In this document: piece after piece, positions 32,092 through 40,282 of the stretch
Numbering within the stretch: position 1 is the first letter of the stretch
How the letters are laid out: each line of letters begins with the position of its first letter
Assembly (NCBI RefSeq): GCF_016805305.1
Contig: NZ_JAERQN010000015.1
Coordinates: forward strand, 42,545-106,544
Source of the DNA: Falsiroseomonas ponticola
GTDB lineage: Bacteria; Pseudomonadota; Alphaproteobacteria; Acetobacterales; Acetobacteraceae
Direction of reading: 5' to 3'
Length of the DNA stretch: 64,000 nucleotides
Position numbers and translations under genes: made by a program
Notes under the pieces: model-generated
Told to the model about the DNA's origin: nothing
The model's input: the letters and a program-made list of their open reading frames with translations, nothing else
Database searches by the model: none

Positions 32092-32439
32092 ATGAGCCAA
32101 TGGCGTCGCCGATCCCATCCCGCCTGGATCGCCTTCCTCGTCCATCGCCTCTCCGGCCTGGCGCTGGCGCTGTTCCTGCCCGTGCATTTCTGGGCGCTCG
32201 GCCAGGCCATCCAGGGGGAGGCCGCGCTGGAGGGTTTTCTCCGCTGGTCCGACAATCCGGTGCTGAAGGTGGCGGAGACGGTCCTCGTCATCCTGCTGGC
32301 CGCGCATCTGGCCGGCGGGCTGCGGGTGCTGGCGCTGGAATTCCTGGGCTGGCGGGCGCAGCAGAAGACGATGGTCGCGGCCTCCGCGGGCGTCGCCCTG
32401 GCCACCGGGCTGCTCTTCCTGCTGAACCTCGGCGCATGA
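32092..32439 (+). CDS. Second cytochrome b-type membrane anchor subunit (SdhD-like)
   Basis: A 115-residue membrane protein with three helices. AWIAFLVHRLSGLALALFLPVHFWALG carries the HRLSG...H motif that in SdhC-type subunits provides quinone and haem contacts. VLKVAETVLVILLAAHLAGGLRVLALEFLGW follows, with a further His, and then a C-terminal helix. It pairs with the anchor at 31584 to hold the Sdh/Frd complex in the inner membrane. Its stop overlaps the next gene as ATGA. An in-frame upstream extension to 31981 would run through the repeat element and is not family-like. Confidence 0.85.
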   Translation: MSQWRRRSHPAWIAFLVHRLSGLALALFLPVHFWALGQAIQGEAALEGFLRWSDNPVLKVAETVLVILLAAHLAGGLRVLALEFLGWRAQQKTMVAASAGVALATGLLFLLNLGA

Positions 32440-33167
32440 CGACGGCCATGCTGGTGATGGTCGCCACCTGCTTCGTGGCGGCCTTCGCCTCCGGCATGGC
32501 GGGCTTTGCCTTCAACCTGATCGCCGCCAGCATCCTGTTCCACTGGCTGCCGCCGCAGCAGACGGCGCCGGTGCTGGTCATCGGCTCCTTCCTCATCCAG
32601 CTCGGCACCATCCGCGCCGTGCTGCCCGCCATGCGCTGGGCGGTGCTGCGGCCCTATGTCATCGGCGGCGTGCTCGGCACGCCCTTCGGCATCCTCGTGC
32701 TGAAGGTGGTCAGCGCGGAGGCCATCACGGCGGGCATCGGCGCGCTGCTGGTGGTCTATGCCGGCTATACCCTGGCCCGCATCGCCCTCAAGCGCGCGCC
32801 GCATGCCTTCACCACCGGGCCGCTGCCCGATGCCGGGATCGGCTTCGCCGGCGGCGTGCTGGGCGGCATCGGCGGCTTCTCCGGCGCCCTGCCGGCCATG
32901 TGGGGGGACCTCAAGGGCCTGCGGAAGGACGAGGCGCGGGCGATCTTCCAGCCCTTCATCATCGCCATGCAGGCGCTGGCGGCGGTCGGGCTTGTCGCCG
33001 GTGGCTTCTTCACGGCCGAGAGCGCCATGATGCTGCTGGCCTGCCTGCCCGCGCTCGCCGCCGGCGCCTGGCTTGGCGTGCGCGCCTATGGCCTGATCCC
33101 GGCCGAGGGTTTCCGGCTGGTGCTGCTGACGCTGCTGCTGCTCTCCGGCCTGTCGCTGGTGATCTGA
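32436..33167 (+). CDS. TauE/SafE-family (TSUP) membrane transporter
   Basis: A 243-residue inner-membrane protein with about eight helices in two repeats. The first half contains FASGMAGFAFNLIAASIL and GGVLGTPFGILVL; the second has GFAGGVLGGIGGFSGALPAMWGDLKGL, the typical TSUP repeat. TSUP proteins move sulfite, sulfoacetate or other small organic anions. In this operon it probably carries a carboxylate or sulfonate connected with the fumarate steps. ATG 32436 overlaps the preceding stop as ATGA. Confidence 0.88.
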   Translation: MTTAMLVMVATCFVAAFASGMAGFAFNLIAASILFHWLPPQQTAPVLVIGSFLIQLGTIRAVLPAMRWAVLRPYVIGGVLGTPFGILVLKVVSAEAITAGIGALLVVYAGYTLARIALKRAPHAFTTGPLPDAGIGFAGGVLGGIGGFSGALPAMWGDLKGLRKDEARAIFQPFIIAMQALAAVGLVAGGFFTAESAMMLLACLPALAAGAWLGVRAYGLIPAEGFRLVLLTLLLLSGLSLVI

Positions 33168-33178
33168 GGGAGGAAACG

Positions 33179-34087
33179 ATGACGCTGATGACCAGGCAGG
33201 GCGTCGAGCCCCTGCGGATCGCCCCCGAAGCCATCGAGGAAGCGGCCAAGCTGCTCTACATCCGCGCCCTCAAGATCCTGCCCGACGACATCAAGGAGGG
33301 CTTCTCCCAGCTCGTCTCGACCGAGACGGACGAGACGGCGCAATCCATCCTGGCCACGATGGTGGAGAATATCGGCGTGGCGGAGCGCACGGAAAACCTG
33401 CTCTGCCAGGACACCGGCATCCCCATCTTCAATGTCGAGATCGGCCGCAACGTCGAACTCGATGGCTGGGCGCTGAAGCAGGCGATCCGCCGCGGCACGG
33501 AACGCGCCACGCGCGAACACCCGCTGCGCAGCTCCGTCGTCCACCCCATCACGCGGCAGAACGAGCATACGAGCTGCGGCGCCCATGTGCCCGTCATCAA
33601 CCTCGACTTCGTGGAGGAGGAGCGCGTGCTGCGCCTGGCCATGATCCCGAAGGGATCGGGCAGCGAGAACGGGTCCTTCCTGCAGATGCTCATCCCCGCC
33701 GATGGCCTGGCGGGCGTGAAGCGCTTTGTCATCGATGCCGCGATGAAGGCCGGCGGCAAGGTCTGCCCGCCCACCATCATGGGCATCGGCATCGGCGGCA
33801 CCAGCGACCTCTGCATGCATCTCGCCAAGGTCGCGGCGACGCGCCCGCTGGGTTCGCGCTGCGCCGACGAACAGGGGGCGGCGCTGGAGGTTTCGCTGGC
33901 GGAGGCCGTGAACAGCCTCGGCATCGGCCCGCAGGGCCTGGGCGGCGACAGCACCGCCTTCGCCGTGCATGTGGAGGTCGCGGCGACCCACATCACGATG
34001 AATCCCGTTGCCGTCAACATCCAGTGCCACAGCGCGCGGCGCGCGAGTGCCACCTTCACGCCGGATGGCGTGAGCATCGGGTTCTGA
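33179..34087 (+). CDS. Class I fumarate hydratase, alpha subunit (FumA N-terminal/TtdA type)
   Basis: A 302-residue [4Fe-4S] lyase subunit. Cluster Cys residues appear in NLLCQDTGIP, TSCGAHVPV and KVCPPTIMGIGIGGTSD, with EHTSCGAH matching the substrate site of class I hydratases. It catalyses reversible water addition to fumarate or closely related diacids when joined with the next gene's product. L-tartrate dehydratase (TtdA) is homologous and cannot be excluded from sequence. Context with the Sdh/Frd subunits favours fumarate. GGGAGGAAACG precedes ATG 33179. Confidence 0.9.
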   Translation: MTLMTRQGVEPLRIAPEAIEEAAKLLYIRALKILPDDIKEGFSQLVSTETDETAQSILATMVENIGVAERTENLLCQDTGIPIFNVEIGRNVELDGWALKQAIRRGTERATREHPLRSSVVHPITRQNEHTSCGAHVPVINLDFVEEERVLRLAMIPKGSGSENGSFLQMLIPADGLAGVKRFVIDAAMKAGGKVCPPTIMGIGIGGTSDLCMHLAKVAATRPLGSRCADEQGAALEVSLAEAVNSLGIGPQGLGGDSTAFAVHVEVAATHITMNPVAVNIQCHSARRASATFTPDGVSIGF

Positions 34088-34090
34088 GCC

Positions 34091-34696
34091 ATGCATCACA
34101 CGCTGCACATGCCCTGCACCGAGGCCGATATCCGCAAGCTGCGCATCGGTGATCACGTCACGCTGCAGGACACGCTGTTCGGCATCCGCGATGCCACGCA
34201 GATCCACATGTTCGACCATGGCCGCCGCACGCGCTTCGACCTGCGCGGCCATGCCGTCATCCACACCGCCCCCAATGTCCGCAAGATGGACAAGCGCGGC
34301 ACCAATGACAGCGGCTACGAGGCCGTCTGCATCGGCACCACCACCAGCGACCGCATGGAACGCTTCACCCGCCCGCTGATGGAGCGCGAGGGCGTGCGCA
34401 TCATCATCGGCAAGGGCGGGCTGCGGGAGGACTCGCAACAGGCCTTCGCCGATCTGGGCGGCGTCTACCTCGCCATCATCGGCGGCACCGCGGCGCTGGA
34501 GACGACCTGGATCGAGGCGATCGAGGATGTTGACCTCGACGACCTCAACCCCGAAAGCCTGTGGCGCTTCCGAATCCGTGACTTCGGCCCCCTGCTGGTG
34601 GCCATGGACAGCCACGGCGGAAGCCTGTTCGCTGAGGTGCAGCGGAAGGTGCAGGATCGTCGCGCCGCCGTGCTCGCCAAGCTGGGGGTAGCATGA
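34091..34696 (+). CDS. Class I fumarate hydratase, beta subunit (FumA C-terminal/TtdB type)
   Basis: A 201-residue partner of the preceding subunit. IRKLRIGDHVTLQDTLFGIRDATQIHM, MDKRGTNDSGYEAVCIGTTTSDRMERF and IIGKGGL are the family motifs; the last contains the Lys that contacts the substrate. The subunit is normal length (about 200). It starts 3 bp after the alpha stop. In many bacteria the two halves are fused; here they are separate, as in archaea and as in tartrate dehydratase. The stop overlaps the next small gene as ATGA. Confidence 0.9.
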   Translation: MHHTLHMPCTEADIRKLRIGDHVTLQDTLFGIRDATQIHMFDHGRRTRFDLRGHAVIHTAPNVRKMDKRGTNDSGYEAVCIGTTTSDRMERFTRPLMEREGVRIIIGKGGLREDSQQAFADLGGVYLAIIGGTAALETTWIEAIEDVDLDDLNPESLWRFRIRDFGPLLVAMDSHGGSLFAEVQRKVQDRRAAVLAKLGVA

Positions 34697-34845
34697 TCGC
34701 CATCGTCGTCGTCGCCGTGGGTGTCCTGGTCGCCGTTCTCGTCGGCGCTTCCGACAGCCGATCCCAACCGCTGCCGCAGAACCCGCCCACGACGCAGGAG
34801 GATTGCGGCTGCGGCGTGCCGTCCTCCCCCCGAGGGCCGCGATGA
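34693..34845 (+). CDS. 50-residue membrane peptide in the sdh/frd-fum operon
   Basis: A small gene not matched to a known family. It begins at an ATG overlapping the fumarase beta stop (ATGA, 34693-34696), and its TGA (34843-34845) overlaps the ATG of the flavoprotein gene at 34842. Both joins are exact, which is strong evidence for translation. Codons give one hydrophobic helix (IAIVVVAVGVLVAVLVGA, about residues 2-19) and a Pro/Gln-rich tail ending ...EDCGCGVPSS, with a CGC pair that could bind metal or form a disulfide. It could assist assembly or act as a small subunit of the complex. Confidence 0.75.
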   Translation: MIAIVVVAVGVLVAVLVGASDSRSQPLPQNPPTTQEDCGCGVPSSPRGPR

Positions 34846-36578
34846 CCCGGCTGCGCCACCAGACCACCGACATCCTCGTCCTCGGCTCCGGCGGCGCCGG
34901 GCTGCTCGGCGCGCTGCATGCCAAGGCCGGCGCCCCTGACCTGCGCGTCACCGTCGCGGTGAAGGGCCTGCTCGGCAAATCAGGCTGCACCCGCATGGTC
35001 CAGGGCGGCTACAACGTCGCCCTCGCCGCCGCGGACAGCGCCGAGCGCCATTTCATGGACACGCTCGACGGCGGAAAATGGCTGAACGACCAGGACCTCG
35101 CCTGGACGCTCGTCACGGTGGCGCAGCAGCGGATCCGGGAGCTGGAGAACCGCTGGGGCTGCTTCTTCGACCGCAACCCCGACGGCACCATCCACCAGAA
35201 GGCCTTCGCCGGCCAGACCTTCGACCGCACCGTCCACAAGGGCGACCTGACCGGCATCGAGATCATCAACCGCCTGGCCGAGCAGAGCTGGGCCAGGGGG
35301 ATCGAGCGGCTGGAGGAACACCGCGCCCTCGCCCTGATCCCCGCGAAGGACGGGTCGCGCATCAGCGGCGTGCTGCTGATCGATATCCGGTCGGGCGACT
35401 ACGTCCTGGTGCGCGCCAAGGCCGTGCTGCTCGGCACCGGCGGCGGGCCGACCATGTACACCTACCACACCCCCTCCGGCGACAAATCCTGCGACGGCAT
35501 GGCCATGGCACTCCGCGCCGGCCTCAGGCTTCGCGACATGGAGATGGTGCAGTTCCACCCGACCGGCGTCCTCGCCGGCCCCGGCACCCGCATGACCGGC
35601 ACGATCATCGAGGAAGGGCTGCGCGGTTCCGGCGGTTTTCTCCTCGGTGGCGACGGCGAGCGCTTCATGCACAAGTATGACCCGCGCGGCGAACGAGCCA
35701 CCCGCGACATCGTCAGCCGCGCGATGTACCGGGAGATGCTCTCGAAAAACACGAACGAGCATGGCGGCCTCTACATCGCCATGGCGCATCTCGGCCCCGA
35801 TCGCGTGCGGCGCGAATTCAAGGGCATGGTGGAACGCTGCGCGGATATGGGCTTCGACCTCGCCGGCGGCCGCGTCCCCGTGGTGCCCACCGCGCACTAC
35901 ATGATGGGCGGCGTCGTGTTCCGCCCCGATGGCAGCACGGATCTCCCGGGCCTCTTCGCGGCCGGGGAGGATACCGGCGGCGTCCATGGCGCGAACCGGC
36001 TGGGTGGCAACGGCGTCGCCAACTCCACCGTCTTCGGCGGCATCGCCGGCGACAGCATGGCCGGCTGGGTGCCCCGCCACGGCGCCTTCGAGGACCCCTG
36101 CCCCGCCGCGCTCGACGCCGCCATCGCGCTGGCCGAAGCCCCCTTCGCGAAACCCGCCCGCAGCCTGACGCCGATCCGCGACGCGCTGCACAGGCTGATG
36201 TGGGACAAGGCCGGCATCCTGCGCGACGAGGCCGGGCTCACCGAGGCCGCTAGCGGCCTCGATGCGCTGGAGGCGGAGCTGGACGCCACCGGCATCGCGG
36301 ATGGCGCGCGGGGCTTCGACCTCGCCTGGCAGGAATGGCTCAACCTGCGCTCCCTGCTGCTGGTCAGCCGCGCCATCGTAACCGCCGCCGCCGCGCGCCG
36401 GGAAAGCCGCGGCGCCCATTTCCGGGAGGATTTCCCGCAGACCGAAAGCGACAGCGCCGGCCTCAGCGCCACCATCACCCGGCTCGGCGCCGATCGCCGC
36501 ATCGTGCTGGATTGGCAGCCCGTCGCCTTCAGCCGCATCCGCCCCGGCGAGAGCCTGCTGCCCGCCGCCGCCGAATAG
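34842..36578 (+). CDS. Succinate dehydrogenase/fumarate reductase flavoprotein subunit
   Basis: A 578-residue FAD protein that interconverts succinate and fumarate. The FAD fold starts with DILVLGSGGAGLLGALHA. HPTGVLAGPG and EEGLRGSGGFLLGGDGERFM hold the conserved His, Gly and Arg of the active site. The late FAD segment is GEDTGGVHGANRLGGNG. The start is ATG 34842, exactly overlapping the small gene before it. It closes the operon that begins with the iron-sulfur subunit, so the catalytic subunit is encoded far from its partner. GC-rich shadow frames on the opposite strand are not genes. Confidence 0.92.
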   Translation: MTRLRHQTTDILVLGSGGAGLLGALHAKAGAPDLRVTVAVKGLLGKSGCTRMVQGGYNVALAAADSAERHFMDTLDGGKWLNDQDLAWTLVTVAQQRIRELENRWGCFFDRNPDGTIHQKAFAGQTFDRTVHKGDLTGIEIINRLAEQSWARGIERLEEHRALALIPAKDGSRISGVLLIDIRSGDYVLVRAKAVLLGTGGGPTMYTYHTPSGDKSCDGMAMALRAGLRLRDMEMVQFHPTGVLAGPGTRMTGTIIEEGLRGSGGFLLGGDGERFMHKYDPRGERATRDIVSRAMYREMLSKNTNEHGGLYIAMAHLGPDRVRREFKGMVERCADMGFDLAGGRVPVVPTAHYMMGGVVFRPDGSTDLPGLFAAGEDTGGVHGANRLGGNGVANSTVFGGIAGDSMAGWVPRHGAFEDPCPAALDAAIALAEAPFAKPARSLTPIRDALHRLMWDKAGILRDEAGLTEAASGLDALEAELDATGIADGARGFDLAWQEWLNLRSLLLVSRAIVTAAAARRESRGAHFREDFPQTESDSAGLSATITRLGADRRIVLDWQPVAFSRIRPGESLLPAAAE

Positions 36579-36671
36579 TCACGCCGCACACGGCAACCGG
36601 CGCGGGCCCCGCCCCGTTCCTCTGCCAGCGCCGCCCCGTCGGGCGGCCCGGTACGAAGGGGTATTCAAGCC

Positions 36672-37229
36672 ATGGACGACATTTCCAAGCTGATGATCGA
36701 CCAGCTCAAGGACGCCTACAGCGCCGAACGCCAGGCGCTGCGGGCCATGCCGAAGATGATGAAGAACGCGACGCATCCCGCGCTGAAGGAATGCATCCAG
36801 ATGCACATGGAGCAGACCGAGGGCCAGGTGGAGCGCATCGAGCAGGCGCTCGAGATGGTCGGCGGCAAGCCCGGCCGGAAGGTGTGCGAGGCGATGCGCG
36901 GCCTGGTCGAGGAAGCGACGCATGAGATGGAGGAGAATGACCGGGGCGAGATGATGGACGTCCTCATCATCGCCGCCGCGCAGCGCATCGAGCATTACGA
37001 GATCGCGGCCTACGGCACGATGGTCACGCTCGCCAAGGCCGCCGGCCAGGCGCCGCTCGCCGAGCTTCTCGCCCAGACCCTGGCCGAGGAGAAGGAGACC
37101 GACCAGAAGCTGACCGAGGTCGCGGAGTCGGAGGTCAACCCCGCCTTCATCCGCATGGCGCAGGGCGGCGAGGAGGCGGAATCCGCCAACGAGAACCGGA
37201 AGTCCGGCGGCCGCCGCAAGGCTTCCTGA
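36672..37229 (+). CDS. DUF892 ferritin-like protein (YciF type)
   Basis: A 185-residue four-helix ferritin-fold protein. KLMIDQLKDAYSAERQALRAMPKMMKNATHPALKECIQMHMEQTEGQVERIEQALEM, and later AAAQRIEHYEIAAYGTMVTLAKAAG and EEKETDQKLTEVAE, provide the Glu/His metal-ligand pattern of the family. YciF-like proteins are stress-induced, dimeric and bind two metal ions; the enzymatic role is unknown. The C-terminal tail is Lys/Arg-rich. ATG 36672 is 93 bp after the flavoprotein stop, so it probably has its own promoter. Hairpins follow the stop. Confidence 0.9.
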   Translation: MDDISKLMIDQLKDAYSAERQALRAMPKMMKNATHPALKECIQMHMEQTEGQVERIEQALEMVGGKPGRKVCEAMRGLVEEATHEMEENDRGEMMDVLIIAAAQRIEHYEIAAYGTMVTLAKAAGQAPLAELLAQTLAEEKETDQKLTEVAESEVNPAFIRMAQGGEEAESANENRKSGGRRKAS

Positions 37230-37237
37230 CCCGGAAC

Positions 37238-37263
37238 CCCCGCCGGGCGCGCGCCCGGCGGGG
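37238..37263 (+). terminator. GC-rich hairpin after the DUF892 gene
   Basis: CCCCGCCGGGCG (37238-37249) pairs with CGCCCGGCGGGG (37252-37263). A second stem, GGGGACCTT with AAGGTCCCC, follows and shares bases with the first, so the two may be alternatives. There is no T-run. Confidence 0.55.
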
Positions 37264-37358
37264 ACCTTCCCGCGGGGGCAAGGTCCCCCATTCACCCTCC
37301 GGTAGCCTCGCCCCCCGTATCATGACGCCCCCGTGTTCATCCGGGCGTTCAAGGGGTC

Positions 37359-39335
37359 ATGATGCTGAATTCCATCCGCTGGCGCATCGCGCTCGCCACC
37401 GCCGGCGTCGGCATGTTCGTCTCGGTCGCCTTCGGCATCACGGTCGCCATGCGCGACCAGGCCTCGAGCCAGGAGATGGTGGCCCGCACCCTCGCCAGCG
37501 GCAAGGAAGCCTTCTTCGACGCGATCGAGGGCGAGCTGCGTTCCGGCGCCGTGGTGGCCGAAAGCCTCGCCGCCCTGCCCAGCGTCCAGCAGGCCGCCGC
37601 GGCCGGGGACCGCGCCGGGCTGCTCGCCCTGCTGCGGGATGCCGATGCCACGCTGCAGACGCGCAACCAGCGCCTCAACATCCATCGCGCCCCGGGCATC
37701 GCCTTCCTGCGCGTCTGGCGGCCGGAGCAGTTCGGCGACGACCTCCGCGCCCGCCGCGCCACCGTGGTGCGCGCGCTGGAATCGGGGCGCACGGTCAGCG
37801 GGCTCGAAACCGGCGTCCAGCCGAACGATGTCAGCCTTTTCAGCACGGCGCCGGTCCGCCATGCCGGCCAGGTCGTGGCCGTGGTCGATGTCGCGGGCTC
37901 GCTCAACGTCGATCGCCTAAAGGCCATCGGCAGCGACCTCGGCCTCGACATCAGCGTGCTGCGCGCGCTGGACCAGCGCCTGGTGCCGGTCGCCTCCACC
38001 CTCTCCGGCGTCGATGCGGCGCTGACGCCGCTGCGCGGCGCCGCGCTGGCCGGCGGCATCGCCAGCGACACGCAGGATCGCAACGGCCGCGCCGTCTCCG
38101 TGATGGTGGCGCCGCTGCGGGACGTGCAGGACCGCATCATCGGCCTGGTGGAGCTGACCTACGACCTCTCCGCCGTGGCGGCCGACCGGCAGCGCGCGCT
38201 GCTAACGGTGGGGCTGGTCGCGGCCCTGCTCGTGCTGCTCTCCGGCGCCGCGGGGCTGCTGGTGGCGCGCACCCTCTCCGGCCCCGTGCTGCGCCTGACC
38301 GGGGCGATGGAGAAGCTCGCCGCCGGGGACCGCGAAAGCCCCATCCCCGGCACCGCCCGCCGGGACGAGATCGGCGCCATGGCCCGCAGCGTGGAGGTCT
38401 TCCGCGAGGGGATGGAGGAGGCGGAGCGCCTGCGCGGCGAACAGCGCCAGGCCGCCGCGCGGATCGAGGCCGCGCGCCGCTCCACGCTGACCGGCGTGGC
38501 GGATGAGCTGGAAGCGCAGTTCGGCACGGTGGCGGAAGCGCTGGGCCGCGCGGCCGGCGGGCTGCAGGGCGCGGCGGCGGAGATGACGGATGCCGCCGGC
38601 GGCGCGGCGCAGGAAGCCGCGACCGCCGCCGGCGCCGCCACCGCCACCGCCGGCAATGTCGGCACCGTCGCCGCCGCCACCGAGGAACTCTCCGCCAGCA
38701 TCGAGGAGATCACGCGCCAGGCGACGGAAGCCGCGCGCGTCACGACCCAGGCGGCGACGCAATCCCGCGATGGCGGCGCCGCCACGCGCGGCCTGGCCGA
38801 TGCGGCGGAACGGATCGGGGAGGTGGTGCGCCTGATCAACGACATCGCCGGCCAGACCAACCTCCTCGCCCTCAATGCGACCATCGAGGCCGCCCGCGCC
38901 GGGGAGGCCGGCAAGGGCTTCGCCGTGGTGGCGCAGGAGGTGAAGGCCCTCGCCGCCCAGACCGCCAAGGCGACGGAGGAGATCGGCGCCCAGATCGGCG
39001 CGATGCGCGACGCCGCCACCACCGTGGTCGGCGTGGTCGGCGCCATCGGCGGCACCATCGCGACGCTGGAGGAGATCACCGCCGGCATCGCCAGCGCCGT
39101 GCAGGAACAGGGCTCCGCGACGCAGGAGATCGCCCGCGCGGTCAGCGAGGCCGCGGGCGGCACGGATACCGTCTCCATCGCCGCCGGGCAGGTCTCCGCC
39201 CGGGTGGAGACGACGCGCGCCGGCGCCGCCGGGCTGCGCGCCGTGGCGGATGACATCGCGGGCCATGGCGGCACGCTGCAGCGCGGGCTGGTGGAGGTGG
39301 TGCGCAAGCTGCGCCAGCAGGCCGAGGCCGCCTGA
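37359..39335 (+). CDS. Methyl-accepting chemotaxis protein
   Basis: A 658-residue receptor. TM1 is near residues 10-30, followed by a large periplasmic domain (about 30-270) of double-CACHE character (SVQQAAAAGDRAGLLALLRDADATLQ, RVWRPEQFG). TM2 is near 280-300, then HAMP (about 300-355). The signalling tip is NDIAGQTNLLALNATIEAARAGEAGKGFAVVAQEVKALAAQTAKATEEIGAQI, the standard MCP core. It would sense small organic ligands and report to CheA/CheW, none of which is encoded in this window. Two ATGs are adjacent at 37359 and 37362. Confidence 0.93.
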   Translation: MMLNSIRWRIALATAGVGMFVSVAFGITVAMRDQASSQEMVARTLASGKEAFFDAIEGELRSGAVVAESLAALPSVQQAAAAGDRAGLLALLRDADATLQTRNQRLNIHRAPGIAFLRVWRPEQFGDDLRARRATVVRALESGRTVSGLETGVQPNDVSLFSTAPVRHAGQVVAVVDVAGSLNVDRLKAIGSDLGLDISVLRALDQRLVPVASTLSGVDAALTPLRGAALAGGIASDTQDRNGRAVSVMVAPLRDVQDRIIGLVELTYDLSAVAADRQRALLTVGLVAALLVLLSGAAGLLVARTLSGPVLRLTGAMEKLAAGDRESPIPGTARRDEIGAMARSVEVFREGMEEAERLRGEQRQAAARIEAARRSTLTGVADELEAQFGTVAEALGRAAGGLQGAAAEMTDAAGGAAQEAATAAGAATATAGNVGTVAAATEELSASIEEITRQATEAARVTTQAATQSRDGGAATRGLADAAERIGEVVRLINDIAGQTNLLALNATIEAARAGEAGKGFAVVAQEVKALAAQTAKATEEIGAQIGAMRDAATTVVGVVGAIGGTIATLEEITAGIASAVQEQGSATQEIARAVSEAAGGTDTVSIAAGQVSARVETTRAGAAGLRAVADDIAGHGGTLQRGLVEVVRKLRQQAEAA

Positions 39336-39466
39336 CCCGCGCGCCAGCCCCGGCGGGTTGACAGCCGCGCCCCCGCTTCTGCATGAGGGGCGCGGAGGGG
39401 CCCGCCGCGATCGCCCCGTGAGGCTTCGGCCCAAGCATCGCGTCCACTCGCTATGGATGGACGCCC

Positions 39467-40282
39467 ATGTCGCACCCCGCCTCGACCACCGTGCAGCAGC
39501 TGGGCCGGCAGATCGGCCTGCCCGATGCGCCCCTCATCCTCGATGTGCGGCTGGCGGAGGATGCGGGCGACGACCCGCGCCTGCTGCCGGCCAGCGACAG
39601 CCGCCCGGCCGCGGAGGTGGCGGCCTGGGGCCCCGGCCTGCGGGGGCGGGACGTCGTCGTGGTCTGCCAGCGCGGCCTCAAGCTCAGCGAGGGTGTCGCC
39701 GCCTGGCTGCGGCATGAAGGCGCGCGCGCGGCGGTGCTGGAAGGCGGCTTCGCGGCCTGGCGCGATGCGCGCCTGCCGCTGCTGGAACCCGCCGCCATCC
39801 CGCCGCGGGATGCGCAGCGCCGCACCGTCTGGGTGACGCGCGCGCGCCCCAAGGTGGACCGCATCGCCTGCCCCTGGCTGATCCGCCGCTTCATCGACCC
39901 CGCCGCCGTCTTCCTCTTCGTCGCGGCCTCGCAGGTGGAGGCGGTGGCGGAGCGCTTCGGCGCCACCCCCTTCGACATCGAGGGCGTCTTCTGGACCCAT
40001 CGCGGCGATGGCTGCACCTTCGACACGATGCTGGAGGAATTCGGCCTGCGCACGCCCACCCTGGAACGCCTGGCGCTGCTGGTGCGCGGCGCCGATACGG
40101 CGCGGCCGGACCTGGCGCCGCAGGCGGCCGGGCTGCTCGCCGCCTCGCTCGGCCTGTCGCGGCTGCACCAGGACGATCTCCGGCAGCTGGAAGCCGGATT
40201 GTCACTCTACGATGCCTTCCATCTCTGGTGCCGCGATGCGACGGAGGAGGTGCACAACTGGCCGGCCTCGGGATTCCGCTGA
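39467..40282 (+). CDS. Rhodanese-ChrB fusion, chromate resistance protein
   Basis: A 271-residue protein. The N-terminal rhodanese domain (about 1-110) has ILDVRLAEDAG and the active-loop Cys in VVVCQRGLKLSEGVA. The C-terminal part (about 120-271) has RRTVWVTRARPKVDRIACPWLIRRFIDP and RGDGCTFDTMLEEFGL, the ChrB C-terminal domain. The usual N-terminal winged-helix half of ChrB is absent and replaced by the rhodanese. ChrB proteins help or regulate chromate efflux; the fused domain may supply sulfur or bind chromate/sulfate. Its TGA overlaps the next ATG (TGATG), coupling it to chrA. Confidence 0.88.
   Translation: MSHPASTTVQQLGRQIGLPDAPLILDVRLAEDAGDDPRLLPASDSRPAAEVAAWGPGLRGRDVVVVCQRGLKLSEGVAAWLRHEGARAAVLEGGFAAWRDARLPLLEPAAIPPRDAQRRTVWVTRARPKVDRIACPWLIRRFIDPAAVFLFVAASQVEAVAERFGATPFDIEGVFWTHRGDGCTFDTMLEEFGLRTPTLERLALLVRGADTARPDLAPQAAGLLAASLGLSRLHQDDLRQLEAGLSLYDAFHLWCRDATEEVHNWPASGFR

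Noticed and set aside
39358..39386. Sigma-70 promoter before the rhodanese-ChrB gene (TTGACA at 39358)
   Set aside because: The -35 is perfect, but the sequence at the right spacing (GCATGA) is a poor -10 and high-GC genomes give such matches by chance.
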